Source of the DNA: Nanobdellati archaeon
GTDB taxonomy: Archaea > EX4484-52 > JAADEF01
DNA length: 37,935 nt
Direction of reading: 5' to 3'
NCBI GenBank assembly: GCA_015520895.1
Contig: WAPH01000009.1
Location: 1-37,935 of the forward strand
The notes below the pieces were generated by a model. The model saw only the letters and a program-made list of their open reading frames with translations, searched no databases and had not been told where the DNA came from. Both the position numbers and the translations under genes were made by a program. Positions 1-8,011 of the stretch are shown here, piece after piece (the first letter of the stretch is position 1; every line of letters starts with the position of its first letter).

Positions 1-9
1 ATTCAATCT

Positions 10-930
10 CTAACTCTGCACACCCACACATTTTTTAGCAAAAACTTGTAATTTACTAGTAGGAATGTCTATCTTGTCTCTTTTAATATATCTTTTAAGA
101 GCTTTACTATCTTCACTCCAACCAAAGAATTTTTTTAATTGTGATTCTGTTAGCACATTAGCCAAATCAGTAGCACGACTGTGTCTGAAAATATATGGAT
201 AAAGAGCAGGAAGTCCTAATGTTTTTTGAATCTTCTTTAAAACTTTTCTAACATAATAATTATAAGAAATATCAAAAAGATATTCACTACCTTGAGCCTT
301 CTTTTTGTTGATGTATTTCTCCAGATAATCTTTAAAGATCACACTTACAACCCCTCTTTCACCTGTTTTTCCATTTACTCTAAATATTATTCTATCCTTA
401 TATATGTTAATATGTTTTAACATCACGGACATGGCCTCTGAAGGTCTTGCTCCTGTGTCATATAGAAACATCGTGTATGCTTTATAATCTTCATTATCTA
501 TGAGTTTTATTATGTTTAACACAGTATCAAAGTCCAAATAATCATTTCTTATATTTTTTTCTGTCTTTATATCTAACAAATACAAATATTTCTCTTTTCC
601 AGTCATTTTTAGATAATATTTTAGAGCATAGATATAAAACTTTATTGTCTCCCCTGCATAGTTCTTCGTTCTGAGGCAATACAAGAAATTAATTATTTTA
701 TCTCTCGTAATGTTTCCTGTATATGGCTGTTGTTTGGCAAAAACAAACATACTTAAGAGATAGCGGTAAACTCTTATGGTTGATATACCTTTAATAACTA
801 AAAATTGATAATATTTGTGTAGCATCTTCTTGTCTGATGGAACTATTTCATCACTACTTCTTATTTTTGATACTAACCAATTCAATTGCTTCTCATAATC
901 CACTATATATCTCTTTTTAACCACGCCCAT
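10..930 (-). CDS. Tyrosine recombinase / integrase (XerA/archaeal virus integrase-like)
   Basis: Site-specific recombinase of the phage-integrase family, 306 residues. The N-terminal half (about 1-125) is the SAM-like DNA-binding part and the C-terminal half is catalytic. Visible catalytic residues are R162 (in GARPSEA), K188 (GKTG), H250 and R252 (FRHSRA), W271 in the second-histidine position (FGWSEDS), and nucleophile Y281 (RYIKR). The arrangement resembles integrases of archaeal viruses and plasmids and is longer at the N-terminus than minimal XerA. It is divergent from the AbrB-like gene and lies downstream of tRNA-Leu, a common integration target. It could be a chromosomal dimer-resolution recombinase or the integrase of an element extending left of the window. 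The ATG has only about a 3-nt predicted leader. Confidence 0.9.
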   Translation of the reverse strand: MGVVKKRYIVDYEKQLNWLVSKIRSSDEIVPSDKKMLHKYYQFLVIKGISTIRVYRYLLSMFVFAKQQPYTGNITRDKIINFLYCLRTKNYAGETIKFYIYALKYYLKMTGKEKYLYLLDIKTEKNIRNDYLDFDTVLNIIKLIDNEDYKAYTMFLYDTGARPSEAMSVMLKHINIYKDRIIFRVNGKTGERGVVSVIFKDYLEKYINKKKAQGSEYLFDISYNYYVRKVLKKIQKTLGLPALYPYIFRHSRATDLANVLTESQLKKFFGWSEDSKALKRYIKRDKIDIPTSKLQVFAKKCVGVQS

Positions 931-999
931 AACTACTATATAGTAATTCCGAAAGATTTAAATAGTTATATGACATATATATAGTATATAGGTGATTAT
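931..999. promoter_or_regulatory. Divergent promoter region, integrase / AbrB-like gene
   Basis: The 69-bp intergenic gap holds a TTTAAA box at 957-962 that reads the same on both strands. Its centre is about 30 nt from the integrase ATG (minus) and about 26 nt from a start point that would leave the AbrB-like gene a short leader carrying GGTGA at 991-995. Inference from spacing only; other AT-rich boxes are present. Confidence 0.4.
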
Positions 1000-1134
1000 A
1001 TGAAAGCTACGGTTAGAGTATTTAAATTCGGTCCAAATTCACTGGCATTAATAGTTCCAGCAACAATAAGACATGCTTTAGAGTTAAAAGAGGGTGATTT
1101 AATAGAGATAGATATTAAAAGGGTTGAGGAATGA
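1000..1134 (+). CDS. AbrB/SpoVT/MazE-like swapped-hairpin DNA-binding protein
   Basis: A 44-residue protein too short for many gene callers. It has the pattern of an AbrB/SpoVT fold: a short beta strand (ATVRVFKFG), then a strand and helix with the typical LALIVPATIRHALELKEGD core, then the strand LIEIDIK. A Shine-Dalgarno GGTGA lies 4 nt before the ATG. Such proteins bind DNA as dimers and are often antitoxins or regulators of mobile elements. No toxin gene follows: the next features are stem-loops and tRNA-Leu. Divergence from the integrase suggests that it regulates the integrase promoter, which is inference. It could also be an orphan antitoxin remnant. Confidence 0.75.
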   Translation: MKATVRVFKFGPNSLALIVPATIRHALELKEGDLIEIDIKRVEE

Positions 1135-1142
1135 TAAATATG

Positions 1143-1196
1143 AGCCACAGGGTGTTAGGGACACCCTGCGGCTTAGTGCCGAGAAAGGAATCGGCA
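1143..1196. other. Two adjacent stem-loops of unknown role
   Basis: Stem 1 is 1143-1155 paired with 1161-1173 around a 5-nt loop: 13 positions with one A-C mismatch on the plus strand, which becomes a G-U pair if the minus strand is transcribed. Stem 2 is 1177-1182 (TGCCGA) with 1191-1196 (TCGGCA) around an 8-nt loop. They lie downstream of tRNA-Leu in its direction of transcription and are GC-rich in an AT-rich neighbourhood. No box C/D motifs are visible. On the plus strand an ACA follows stem 2, but no pseudouridylation pocket is evident. They may be part of a small RNA, a terminator or an element boundary. Confidence 0.5.
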
Positions 1197-1307
1197 ACAA
1201 ATCGGACAAATCGGTGACTATTATGGGAAGGAAATATGATAAATCTAAAGTTGGTTCTGTAAATGAATTTAACGATCTAAAATCGCCATCTTATAAACAA
1301 TATTCTA

Positions 1308-1393
1308 TGCAGGGGGTGGGATTTGAACCCACGAACCCACTAAGGGACTGGCTCCTAAGGCCAGCGCCGTTGACCAGGCTTGGCGACCCCTGC
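1308..1393 (-). tRNA. tRNA-Leu (anticodon UAG)
   Basis: The minus strand folds as a class II tRNA: acceptor GCAGGGG/CCCCTGC, anticodon stem CTGGC/GCCAG with loop CUUAGGA giving anticodon UAG, a long variable arm (TCCCTTAGTGGGTTC) and T-arm GTGGG-TTCAAAT-CCCAC. The discriminator base is A at 1308 and CCA is not encoded. An AT-rich TTTTAAAA box around 1415-1425 sits at promoter distance upstream. Its 3' end faces the integrase region, which makes it a candidate attachment site. Confidence 0.95.
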
Positions 1394-1470
1394 CTCTAAG
1401 AACATAAAAATGATTAATTTTTTAAAATTCTTTGGTAATTTTGAAAGAAGTAGTTATAAAGATGATAAAG

Positions 1471-1590
1471 TGTTGGCGGCGTCGCCCTGTTCCCACCCCT
1501 GATGAGGCAGTACTTAGGGCATCGCTGACGGGCTTAACTTCCGGGTTCGAGATGGGACCGGGTGTTTCCCCGTCGCTATGACCGCCAACA
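1471..1590 (-). rRNA. rrf: 5S ribosomal RNA
   Basis: About 120 nt on the minus strand closed by a 9-bp helix I (TGTTGGCGG with CCGCCAACA). The conserved loop region CCATCTCGAACCCGGAAG and the following AAGCCC are present. No 23S or 16S gene lies beside it: the next upstream feature is 330 bp of AT-rich DNA and then EF-2 on the opposite strand, so this 5S gene appears unlinked. A TTTAAA-containing box at about 1611-1620 is at the expected promoter distance. Confidence 0.95.
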
Positions 1591-1924
1591 TTTATTTTAT
1601 GTAAGGGATAGATTTAAAAAATTTTTTTACTTTTGATTTGATGGTTATCTAATATATTTTTATTCTCGTTCTGAAAGAGCACAAAATTTATTTTTCATCT
1701 TTTCCTAAAACACTTACTCTCTTGTCCTCATAATTTCACATAATGATTATTAATGTTATGTTATTATTAAGATTTAAGATATTCTTTAGCACGTAATAAA
1801 GCGGTTAAAAGAATATAGTAGTAAAATTCCAAAATTTTTGCTTCAATAAATATATTCGAATACGGATGTTTTATCATTAATTATTTAAAAATTATGTTAA
1901 AATCATAATAAAGAGGTGATTATG
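1591..1924. other. Intergenic region between 5S rRNA and EF-2
   Basis: Roughly 330 bp, very AT-rich, with stops in all frames. I see the 5S promoter at its left end and the EF-2 promoter at its right end: TTTAAA 1884-1889, giving an expected start point near 1913, just before the GAGGTGAT ribosome-binding site. I see no convincing gene or structured RNA in the middle. Confidence 0.6.
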
Positions 1925-4123
1925 ATGTCCCGAATTGAAGAAATGGTTAATAAGATTAAACAATTGGCACAGCAAAAGAGTAAGATAAGAAATATGGGTA
2001 TTGTTGCTCACATAGACCATGGTAAAACAACTTTATCCGATAACTTGTTGGCAGGTGCAGGAATGATCTCTGAAACCTTAGCTGGATCACAACTTTTCAT
2101 GGACTTTGATGCTCAAGAACAAGAAAGAGGTATTACTATTTATGCTGCTAACGTATCAATGGTTCACAATTATGAGGGGGAAGATTATCTTATTAATATG
2201 ATTGATACTCCCGGACATGTAGATTTTGGTGGTGATGTAACTCGAGCAATGAGGGCAGTTGATGGAGTAATTGTAGTAGTGGATGCAGTAGAAGGAGTAA
2301 TGCCTCAAACTGAAGTAGTGTTAAAACAAGCTTTAAAAGAGAAAGTTAAACCTGTGCTTTTTATAAATAAAATGGATAGATTAATAAAAGAACTTAAATT
2401 AACTCCTGAGCAAATGCAAGAAAGGCTTATTAAAATTATTACTTCTGTTAACAATTTAATTGAAAGATATGCTCCAGAAGAATTTAAAAAGGAATGGCAG
2501 GTTGATGTAAAAAGTGGGAAGGTTGCTTTTGGTTCTGCTTATAGAAAGTGGGCTTTATCTCTTCCCTATATGCAGAAAACAGGGATAACTTTCAAGGATA
2601 TTATAGAATATACTAATGCAGGTAAAGAAGATGAATTATCTCAGAAGGCTAAAGTTCACGAAGTAGTGCTAGATATGGTTGTAAAGCATTTACCTTCACC
2701 TGATGTTGCTCAAAAATATAGAATTGAAAGAATATGGACAGGAGATATTAATAGTGAGGAAGCTAAATATATGATAAATACTGATGATAAAGGTCCTTTA
2801 ATTGCAGTTATCACCAACATCACCTTTGATCCTCATGCCGGTAGTATTGTAACTGCAAGAATATTTTCTGGTACCTTAAGGGAAGGTCAGGAGGTATATG
2901 ACGTTAATAATGGCAAGAAGGGCAGGGTTCAACAAGTTGGAGTATTTATGGGTCCTAAAAGAATAGCAATGGATGCTGTTCCTGCAGGTAATATTGTAGC
3001 TATAACAGGTTTAAGCGAAGTATCTTCGGGGGATACTATTTGTGACCCTAACATTCGTGTTGCACCTTTTGAGGAAATAAAACACGTTTTTGAGCCCGTT
3101 GTAACAAAATCTATAGAAGTTAAAAATGTTAAGGAGTTACCAAAAATAATAGAGATATTAAAACAAAGAGCTAGAGAGGATCCTACTATTAAAGTAAAAG
3201 TATCTGAAGATACAGGGGAAATATTGGTCTCAGGATTAGGAGAATTACATATCGAAGCAAAGATTGAAAGATTTCTCAAAGATAGAGGTTATGATATAAT
3301 AGTATCACCACCTATTGTTATTTATAAAGAAAGTGTTCTTAAAGAATCAAGAGTATTTGAAGGTAAATCTCCAAATAAACACAACAAGTTTTATATAAAA
3401 GTGATGCCTTTAGAAAAAGAAGTTCAAGAATTATTAAGGGCAGGAGAAGTACCCCAGGGTAAAATTAGAGAACAAGATAAGCAATGGGTTGCTCAGAAGT
3501 TAATGGATGCAGGAATGGATCAGGAGGAGTCTAAGAGAGTTATATATACGAGAGCAGATAACGTTTTGGTTAACATGACAAGAGGTATTGTTCAATTAAA
3601 CGAAGTAATAGAACTTATAATGGAAGCTATGAGACAAGTTATAGATGAAGGACCTTTAGCCCACGAACCTGTGATGGGGGTTAAAGTTATGTTAATGGAT
3701 GCTAAATTACACGAAGACGCAATTCATCGTGGTCCTGCACAAGTTTATCCTGCAGTAAGATTGGCTATTCGTAATGGTATGATTGATGGAGAAGCTAGAC
3801 TCTTCGAGCCAAAACAAATTGTTAGGATTGATACTCCTGGGGAATATATGGGTGATGTAATCAAAGAAGTGCAAAATAGAAGAGGTCAAGTAATAGAGAT
3901 AAACGAAGAAGAGGGTACTACTATAATAATTGCTAAAATCCCTGTGGCTGAGATGCAAGGTTTTGAAGGAGCATTGAAGTCAGCAACAGCCGGTAAAGGA
4001 TTTCAATCTTTAATAGACCTGGTTTACGAGAAATTACCTGAAGAATTACAAGAAAAAACCATTATGCAGATAAGGCAAAGGAAGGGTATGCCTTTGGAGA
4101 TGCCAAAGATAGAGGAAGAGTAG
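1925..4123 (+). CDS. fusA: Translation elongation factor 2 (aEF-2)
   Basis: GTPase that translocates peptidyl-tRNA on the ribosome. The G1 motif AHIDHGKTT lies near residues 28-36, followed by the switch region QERGITI, G3 DTPGHVDFGGDV and G4 NKMD. Domains II-V follow to a full-length end, about 732 residues. H601 lies in the motif DAIHRGPAQVYPA and is the position modified to diphthamide in archaeal and eukaryotic EF-2. Start choice: GTG at 1916 overlaps the ribosome-binding site GAGGTGAT (1913-1920); ATG 1925 has 5-nt spacing from GGTGA, as in neighbouring genes, while ATG 1922 is the alternative. The predicted leader is only about 12 nt. No intein is present. Confidence 0.97.
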   Translation: MSRIEEMVNKIKQLAQQKSKIRNMGIVAHIDHGKTTLSDNLLAGAGMISETLAGSQLFMDFDAQEQERGITIYAANVSMVHNYEGEDYLINMIDTPGHVDFGGDVTRAMRAVDGVIVVVDAVEGVMPQTEVVLKQALKEKVKPVLFINKMDRLIKELKLTPEQMQERLIKIITSVNNLIERYAPEEFKKEWQVDVKSGKVAFGSAYRKWALSLPYMQKTGITFKDIIEYTNAGKEDELSQKAKVHEVVLDMVVKHLPSPDVAQKYRIERIWTGDINSEEAKYMINTDDKGPLIAVITNITFDPHAGSIVTARIFSGTLREGQEVYDVNNGKKGRVQQVGVFMGPKRIAMDAVPAGNIVAITGLSEVSSGDTICDPNIRVAPFEEIKHVFEPVVTKSIEVKNVKELPKIIEILKQRAREDPTIKVKVSEDTGEILVSGLGELHIEAKIERFLKDRGYDIIVSPPIVIYKESVLKESRVFEGKSPNKHNKFYIKVMPLEKEVQELLRAGEVPQGKIREQDKQWVAQKLMDAGMDQEESKRVIYTRADNVLVNMTRGIVQLNEVIELIMEAMRQVIDEGPLAHEPVMGVKVMLMDAKLHEDAIHRGPAQVYPAVRLAIRNGMIDGEARLFEPKQIVRIDTPGEYMGDVIKEVQNRRGQVIEINEEEGTTIIIAKIPVAEMQGFEGALKSATAGKGFQSLIDLVYEKLPEELQEKTIMQIRQRKGMPLEMPKIEEE

Positions 4124-4166
4124 TTTTAACAAACCTATATATTTTTATTCTTCATATATTTTTTAT

Positions 4167-5798
4167 ATGGTAAGAACTAAATCTATGAAATCTATAAAGA
4201 AAAAATCTGTGAAGAAAAGCGACTCTAAAAAAGTAAATGAAAAAGTAGAGGTTTTGGATAGATATGAATTAGAAGCTGATGATGTTAAAGCAAAGGTTGA
4301 AATTAAAAGATATGAAAAAGAATATGTGCCTCTATATTTTCTAACACGAAAAGAAGTGAGTGTAGCTATGAAAGCTATATTAGAAACTATTAAAGAAGAA
4401 CTTATTCATGAAATAGATTTAAGCGTTCGCGAATTTATTGATCCTGCTGCTTATACTAAAGTAAAAGAGAAGTTTAGAACTAAAATTTTAACTTTAATGG
4501 AGAAGTATTTACCTTATACAGATGAAAAAGAAAAACTTTATTTAAGTGGTATCTTATTACATGAGATGTTAGGATTAGAAGATATAGAACTTTTACTTAA
4601 TGATGCTAATTTAGAAGAAATAGTGGTTAATGGTCATAAAGAACCTGTATGGGTTTATCATAAGCGCTTTGGATGGGTTAAAACCAATATTTATATAGAA
4701 AGTGAAGAGAAAATATATAATTTTGCATCATCTATAGGTAGGAGGGTGGGCAGGCAAATAACTAATCTTACACCTTTAATGGATGCTCATCTACCTACAG
4801 GTGATAGAGTAAATGCAACTTTATTTCCTATTTCTACCGAAGGTAATACTATTACTATTAGAAAATTTTCTCGTAGTCCTTGGACGATAATTCACTTTAT
4901 TGAGTCAGGTACTTTAAGCAAAGAAGTTGCGGCTTTTTTATGGACTGCCATACAATATGAAATGAATATTTTAGTTGCAGGAGGTACTGCATCTGGGAAA
5001 ACATCTATGCTTAATGTACTTATGCCTTTCATGCCTGCAAATCATAGGATTATAAGTATAGAAGATACAAGGGAAATTAATTTACCTAGTTTTTTACATT
5101 GGGTGCCTTTCTCTTCTCGAGAAGCTAATGCAGAAGGGAAAGGGGCGGTAACTATGCTGGACTTGCTTGTTAACTCTTTAAGAATGAGGCCAGACCGTAT
5201 TATTATAGGAGAGATTAGAAGGAAAGCAGAAGCAGAAGTAATGTTTGAAGCTATTAGAACAGGTCACAGTGCCTATGCGACATTTCATGGAGATAGAGCA
5301 GAAGAAGTATTTAAAAGATTAATAAATCCTCCTATGGAATTACCTCCTTCTGTGTTAAGTGCTTTACATCTTATTATTGTACAATTTAGACACCGTAGAT
5401 TAGGTATAAGAAGAACTTTAGAAGTAGCAGAAATAATTCCTGCAGAGGAGAAAAGTACTTTTAACATCATTTACAGATGGAATGCTAAAAATGATGCTCT
5501 CGATAAAATAAATAAATCTTATAGAATTTACGAAGATATACATCTTTATACGGGTATGAGTGAGGAAGATATAGAAGAAGAGTTGCAAAAGAAAATAAAA
5601 ATTTTAGATTGGATGCAACGTAATCGCATTAAAACCATAAATTCTGTTGGTAAAATTGTTGCTGAATTTTATAGAGATGAGCAATACGTTATGAAGTTTA
5701 TAGAAAAGAAAAAAGTGGAGGAAAAAGATCTTCAAGAGTTGTTAGGTAGTGATATCTTCAAAGAATTGAAAGAATATTGGCAACAGCAGGGTGTATAA
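4167..5798 (+). CDS. Type IV pilus/secretion ATPase (TadA/ArlI/GspE family)
   Basis: Cytoplasmic hexameric motor ATPase for archaeal type IV pilus or archaellum-like assembly, 543 residues. A lysine-rich N-terminus (about 1-25) precedes the N-terminal domain (about 50-250). The catalytic domain has Walker A GGTASGKT with K278, an Asp-box-like IEDTREI, Walker B IIIGEIRR and a His box around TGHSAYATFHGD. The next two genes encode the membrane platform proteins with almost no spacing, so this is an operon. A TATATA box centred near 4139 is 27 nt before the ATG and there is no clear Shine-Dalgarno, so a leaderless start is likely. No ArlH-like ATPase is adjacent, which favours a pilus or Tad-like system over an archaellum. 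Confidence 0.92.
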   Translation: MVRTKSMKSIKKKSVKKSDSKKVNEKVEVLDRYELEADDVKAKVEIKRYEKEYVPLYFLTRKEVSVAMKAILETIKEELIHEIDLSVREFIDPAAYTKVKEKFRTKILTLMEKYLPYTDEKEKLYLSGILLHEMLGLEDIELLLNDANLEEIVVNGHKEPVWVYHKRFGWVKTNIYIESEEKIYNFASSIGRRVGRQITNLTPLMDAHLPTGDRVNATLFPISTEGNTITIRKFSRSPWTIIHFIESGTLSKEVAAFLWTAIQYEMNILVAGGTASGKTSMLNVLMPFMPANHRIISIEDTREINLPSFLHWVPFSSREANAEGKGAVTMLDLLVNSLRMRPDRIIIGEIRRKAEAEVMFEAIRTGHSAYATFHGDRAEEVFKRLINPPMELPPSVLSALHLIIVQFRHRRLGIRRTLEVAEIIPAEEKSTFNIIYRWNAKNDALDKINKSYRIYEDIHLYTGMSEEDIEEELQKKIKILDWMQRNRIKTINSVGKIVAEFYRDEQYVMKFIEKKKVEEKDLQELLGSDIFKELKEYWQQQGV

Positions 5799-5799
5799 T

Positions 5800-6657
5800 A
5801 TGAATCAGCCTTCCCCTACAATGTTAAAAAAAGCATCTTATTTTTATCCTGTTGCATCTAAGTTAGAAAAATCACTCAAGCATTTAAAAGTTTTTTTATA
5901 TCAGGCGAAATGGAATATTAATTTAGTAGAACATATTAGTTATAGTTTGTTTGTTGCCACCTTAAATACTTTTTATTTTTTAATTTTTATGCTTTTCATC
6001 TGGTTTATAACTAAAAATCCTCTTTTTTTAAAATTTCTTTTTTTATCGATACCTATATTTTTTTTAATGTTTTATTCAGCTCTTTATAGACCTAAAGTTA
6101 TTGCACTAAGAAGAGCTAGAAAAATAGAGGAAGAATTACCTTATGCTTTAAGGCATCTTCTTATTCAAGTAAAGTCAGGAGTTCCTTTATACCAGGGTTT
6201 TGTTTCTATCTCTGATGGCTATGGCGAAGTAAGTAAAGAGTTTAAAGAAATTATTAAAAAAATAAATTCGGGTTATAGTGAGATAAAGGCGTTAGAAGAA
6301 AGCATATTAAGAAGTGCATCACAGAAATACAGGAAAGCTTTTTGGCAAATACTTAATAGTATGAAAACAGGAACTGACGTATCAACACCCTTAGAAAACG
6401 TTGTTAACGAGATCATTAATGATCAAATTTTAGCAATTAAAAATTATGGGCAGCAACTTAATCCTCTTACTTTGATGTACATGATGATGGCAGTAATTAT
6501 GCCATCTTTAGGTATAACTTTTCTGGTTATTATCTCTTCATTTATAGGATTTACTATACCTAATCTTCTATTTGTAGGCCTAGCATTTTTTTTAATAGTA
6601 TTTCAATGGAGTTTTTTGAATATTATTAAAACAAAAAGACCTAATGTGAAAATATGA
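5800..6657 (+). CDS. TadC/ArlJ-like pilus platform membrane protein, first copy
   Basis: Type II secretion F-domain protein, about 285 residues. Two membrane segments near residues 50-95 precede a cytoplasmic helical F domain (EEELPYALRHLLIQVKSGV is the diagnostic start), then two C-terminal membrane segments (about 225-275). It anchors the pilus machine and passes ATPase motion to the growing filament. The start at ATG 5800 lies just after the ATPase stop; GTG 5791 would overlap the ATPase by 8 nt and coincides with the probable GGGTG ribosome-binding site. It is co-transcribed with its neighbours and overlaps the next gene by ATGA. Confidence 0.88.
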   Translation: MNQPSPTMLKKASYFYPVASKLEKSLKHLKVFLYQAKWNINLVEHISYSLFVATLNTFYFLIFMLFIWFITKNPLFLKFLFLSIPIFFLMFYSALYRPKVIALRRARKIEEELPYALRHLLIQVKSGVPLYQGFVSISDGYGEVSKEFKEIIKKINSGYSEIKALEESILRSASQKYRKAFWQILNSMKTGTDVSTPLENVVNEIINDQILAIKNYGQQLNPLTLMYMMMAVIMPSLGITFLVIISSFIGFTIPNLLFVGLAFFLIVFQWSFLNIIKTKRPNVKI

Positions 6658-7742
6658 AGTGGTTTTTTAAGAAAAAGTCAAGAAAAAAGGAATTAAAAGA
6701 GATAAGGAAGAAATTGGAAAATATAGAGCATGAGAAGCCTTCTTTTTTAGATAATTTAGCAAAATTTTATTATGTTTTTCCAGAGTTTTATCGACGAAAA
6801 CTTGAAGAGGAGGCTAGATATGCTGGAGTAAAATCGCCTGAAAAGTATGTTTCTGTGATGTCTTTAACCACTTTCTTATTCTTACTTGCACCTCTTTTTT
6901 ATTTAATTTGGTTGAAGGTTTGGTGGTGGTTAATTGCTTTGTTGTTTCTAATTTTCTTATTCTTTTCAGCTATTGATCCTTATCTTGCATTAATTTTGGC
7001 ATCAGATAGTAGAAGAAAAAGAATTGAACAATTTTTAGCAGATTTTTTAATCCTTACTTCTTCAAATATAAAGTCCGGGCTCACCATTGATAAAGCTTTG
7101 TTGTTTGCATCACGTCCGGAGTTTGGCGAGTTAAGTGAGTTAACAAGAAGAGCTGCTTATGAAATATATGGAGGAAAGGACGTAGAGGATGCTTTATTTG
7201 ATCTCTCTCGCAACATTAAATCTCAAATATTTGAGAAAACCGTTAACTTATTGGTCCAAGGATTAAGATCTGGAGGTGCAGTGGCTAAACTCTTAGATGA
7301 AACTGCTAATGACATTAGAAATACAGAAACCTTACAAAAAGAAATTAGAGGTAGTGTTATAATGTATATTATGTTCATCTTTTTTGCAGGAGTTGTAGGA
7401 GCGCCTGCTTTATTTTCTATTTCTATTTTTCTTGTCAATTCTACCTCTTCAATGTGGGTGGGAGATACATCTGATCTCACGGATTTAACAGAAGAATATG
7501 GCATAAGCAGTTTTATTCAGATGAAATCTACGCAAGTAGATACTAAGGTATTTGAATATTTTGCTCTCTCTGCAATCATGATTACCACAGTTTTTGCAGG
7601 TATGCTTATCTCCATCATCCAAACAGGTAAAATAAGGAACGCTTTAAAATACTCCCCTATTTTTATGTTTGTTGCCATAGGTATTTATTATGCTTTGAAA
7701 GCAGCGTTGTTTAAATTATTTTCTTCAATAGTAGGAGTATAA
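6654..7742 (+). CDS. TadC/ArlJ-like pilus platform membrane protein, second copy
   Basis: Second type II secretion F-domain protein of the operon, 362 residues, with a strongly basic N-terminus (MKWFFKKKSRKKELK). A membrane pair lies at about 68-125, followed by the cytoplasmic F domain (RIEQFLADFLILTSSNIKSG, residues about 123-142), a membrane segment near 240-262 and two more near the C-terminus. The start overlaps the previous stop (ATGA). Two consecutive but divergent F-domain proteins match the TadB/TadC-like pairing seen in some archaeal pilus operons, where they probably form a heteromeric platform. The gene is convergent with tRNA-Thr. Confidence 0.88.
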   Translation: MKWFFKKKSRKKELKEIRKKLENIEHEKPSFLDNLAKFYYVFPEFYRRKLEEEARYAGVKSPEKYVSVMSLTTFLFLLAPLFYLIWLKVWWWLIALLFLIFLFFSAIDPYLALILASDSRRKRIEQFLADFLILTSSNIKSGLTIDKALLFASRPEFGELSELTRRAAYEIYGGKDVEDALFDLSRNIKSQIFEKTVNLLVQGLRSGGAVAKLLDETANDIRNTETLQKEIRGSVIMYIMFIFFAGVVGAPALFSISIFLVNSTSSMWVGDTSDLTDLTEEYGISSFIQMKSTQVDTKVFEYFALSAIMITTVFAGMLISIIQTGKIRNALKYSPIFMFVAIGIYYALKAALFKLFSSIVGV

Positions 7743-7782
7743 TACTAGAAGTAATATTAAGAGAAAGAGTTCTATTATTTAA

Positions 7783-7904
7783 AGCCCGAGGAGGGATTCG
7801 AACCCCCGACCACGTGATTTCTTGCCTTCGAGCTACGAGTTTCGCGCTTCCTTGCATTAGCAAGGATACAAGTCACGCGCTCTACCAGGCTGAGCTACTC
7901 GGGC
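7783..7904 (-). tRNA. tRNA-Thr (anticodon UGU) with a 48-nt intron
   Basis: Minus-strand cloverleaf: acceptor GCCCGAG/CTCGGGC, anticodon stem CGTGA/TCACG, T-arm GGGGG-TTCGAAT-CCCTC. The discriminator is U (7783), usual for archaeal tRNA-Thr. The anticodon loop is interrupted after A37 by an intron at 7819-7866. The splice region forms a classic bulge-helix-bulge: CUUG (loop 32-35) pairs with CAAG of the intron, bulges UA^U and AA^A flank the 4-bp helix, and an inner helix CCUU/AAGG follows. It should therefore be a substrate of the archaeal tRNA-splicing endonuclease. A promoter TTTAAA at 7933-7938 is at the right distance. Confidence 0.95.
7819..7866 (-). other. tRNA-Thr intron with bulge-helix-bulge splice sites
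   Basis: The intron sits at canonical position 37/38. Besides the splice-site helices it contains an internal hairpin (CCTTGC-TAAT-GCAAGG) that competes with the inner BHB helix. It has no coding capacity. Confidence 0.88.
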
Positions 7905-8011
7905 CTAAATATTATGTTATTGAAGAAGAATTTTTAAAAATTTTGTTGAATGTTGGAAAAGGATGCGAATAAAAACAAATTATTTAAATATATTCTTTCA
8001 AATTAATGGCT

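Noticed and set aside
1143..1200. H/ACA guide RNA
   Set aside because: An ACA follows the second stem on the plus strand, but that stem is only 6 bp with no internal pseudouridylation pocket or K-turn.
1124..1399. A 91-residue open frame on the plus strand
   Set aside because: It runs antisense through the stem-loops and tRNA-Leu; its C-terminal part is the translated complement of the tRNA.
4167..7742. Archaellum operon
   Set aside because: No archaellin cluster, ArlH or stator genes are adjacent; only the ATPase and platform proteins are present, so a pilus/Tad-type assignment is safer.
8006..8011. Two-codon longer cdc48 start
   Set aside because: ATG 8012 fits the 26.5-nt TATA spacing seen in other leaderless genes; 8006 would be only 20.5 nt away. 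It cannot be fully excluded.
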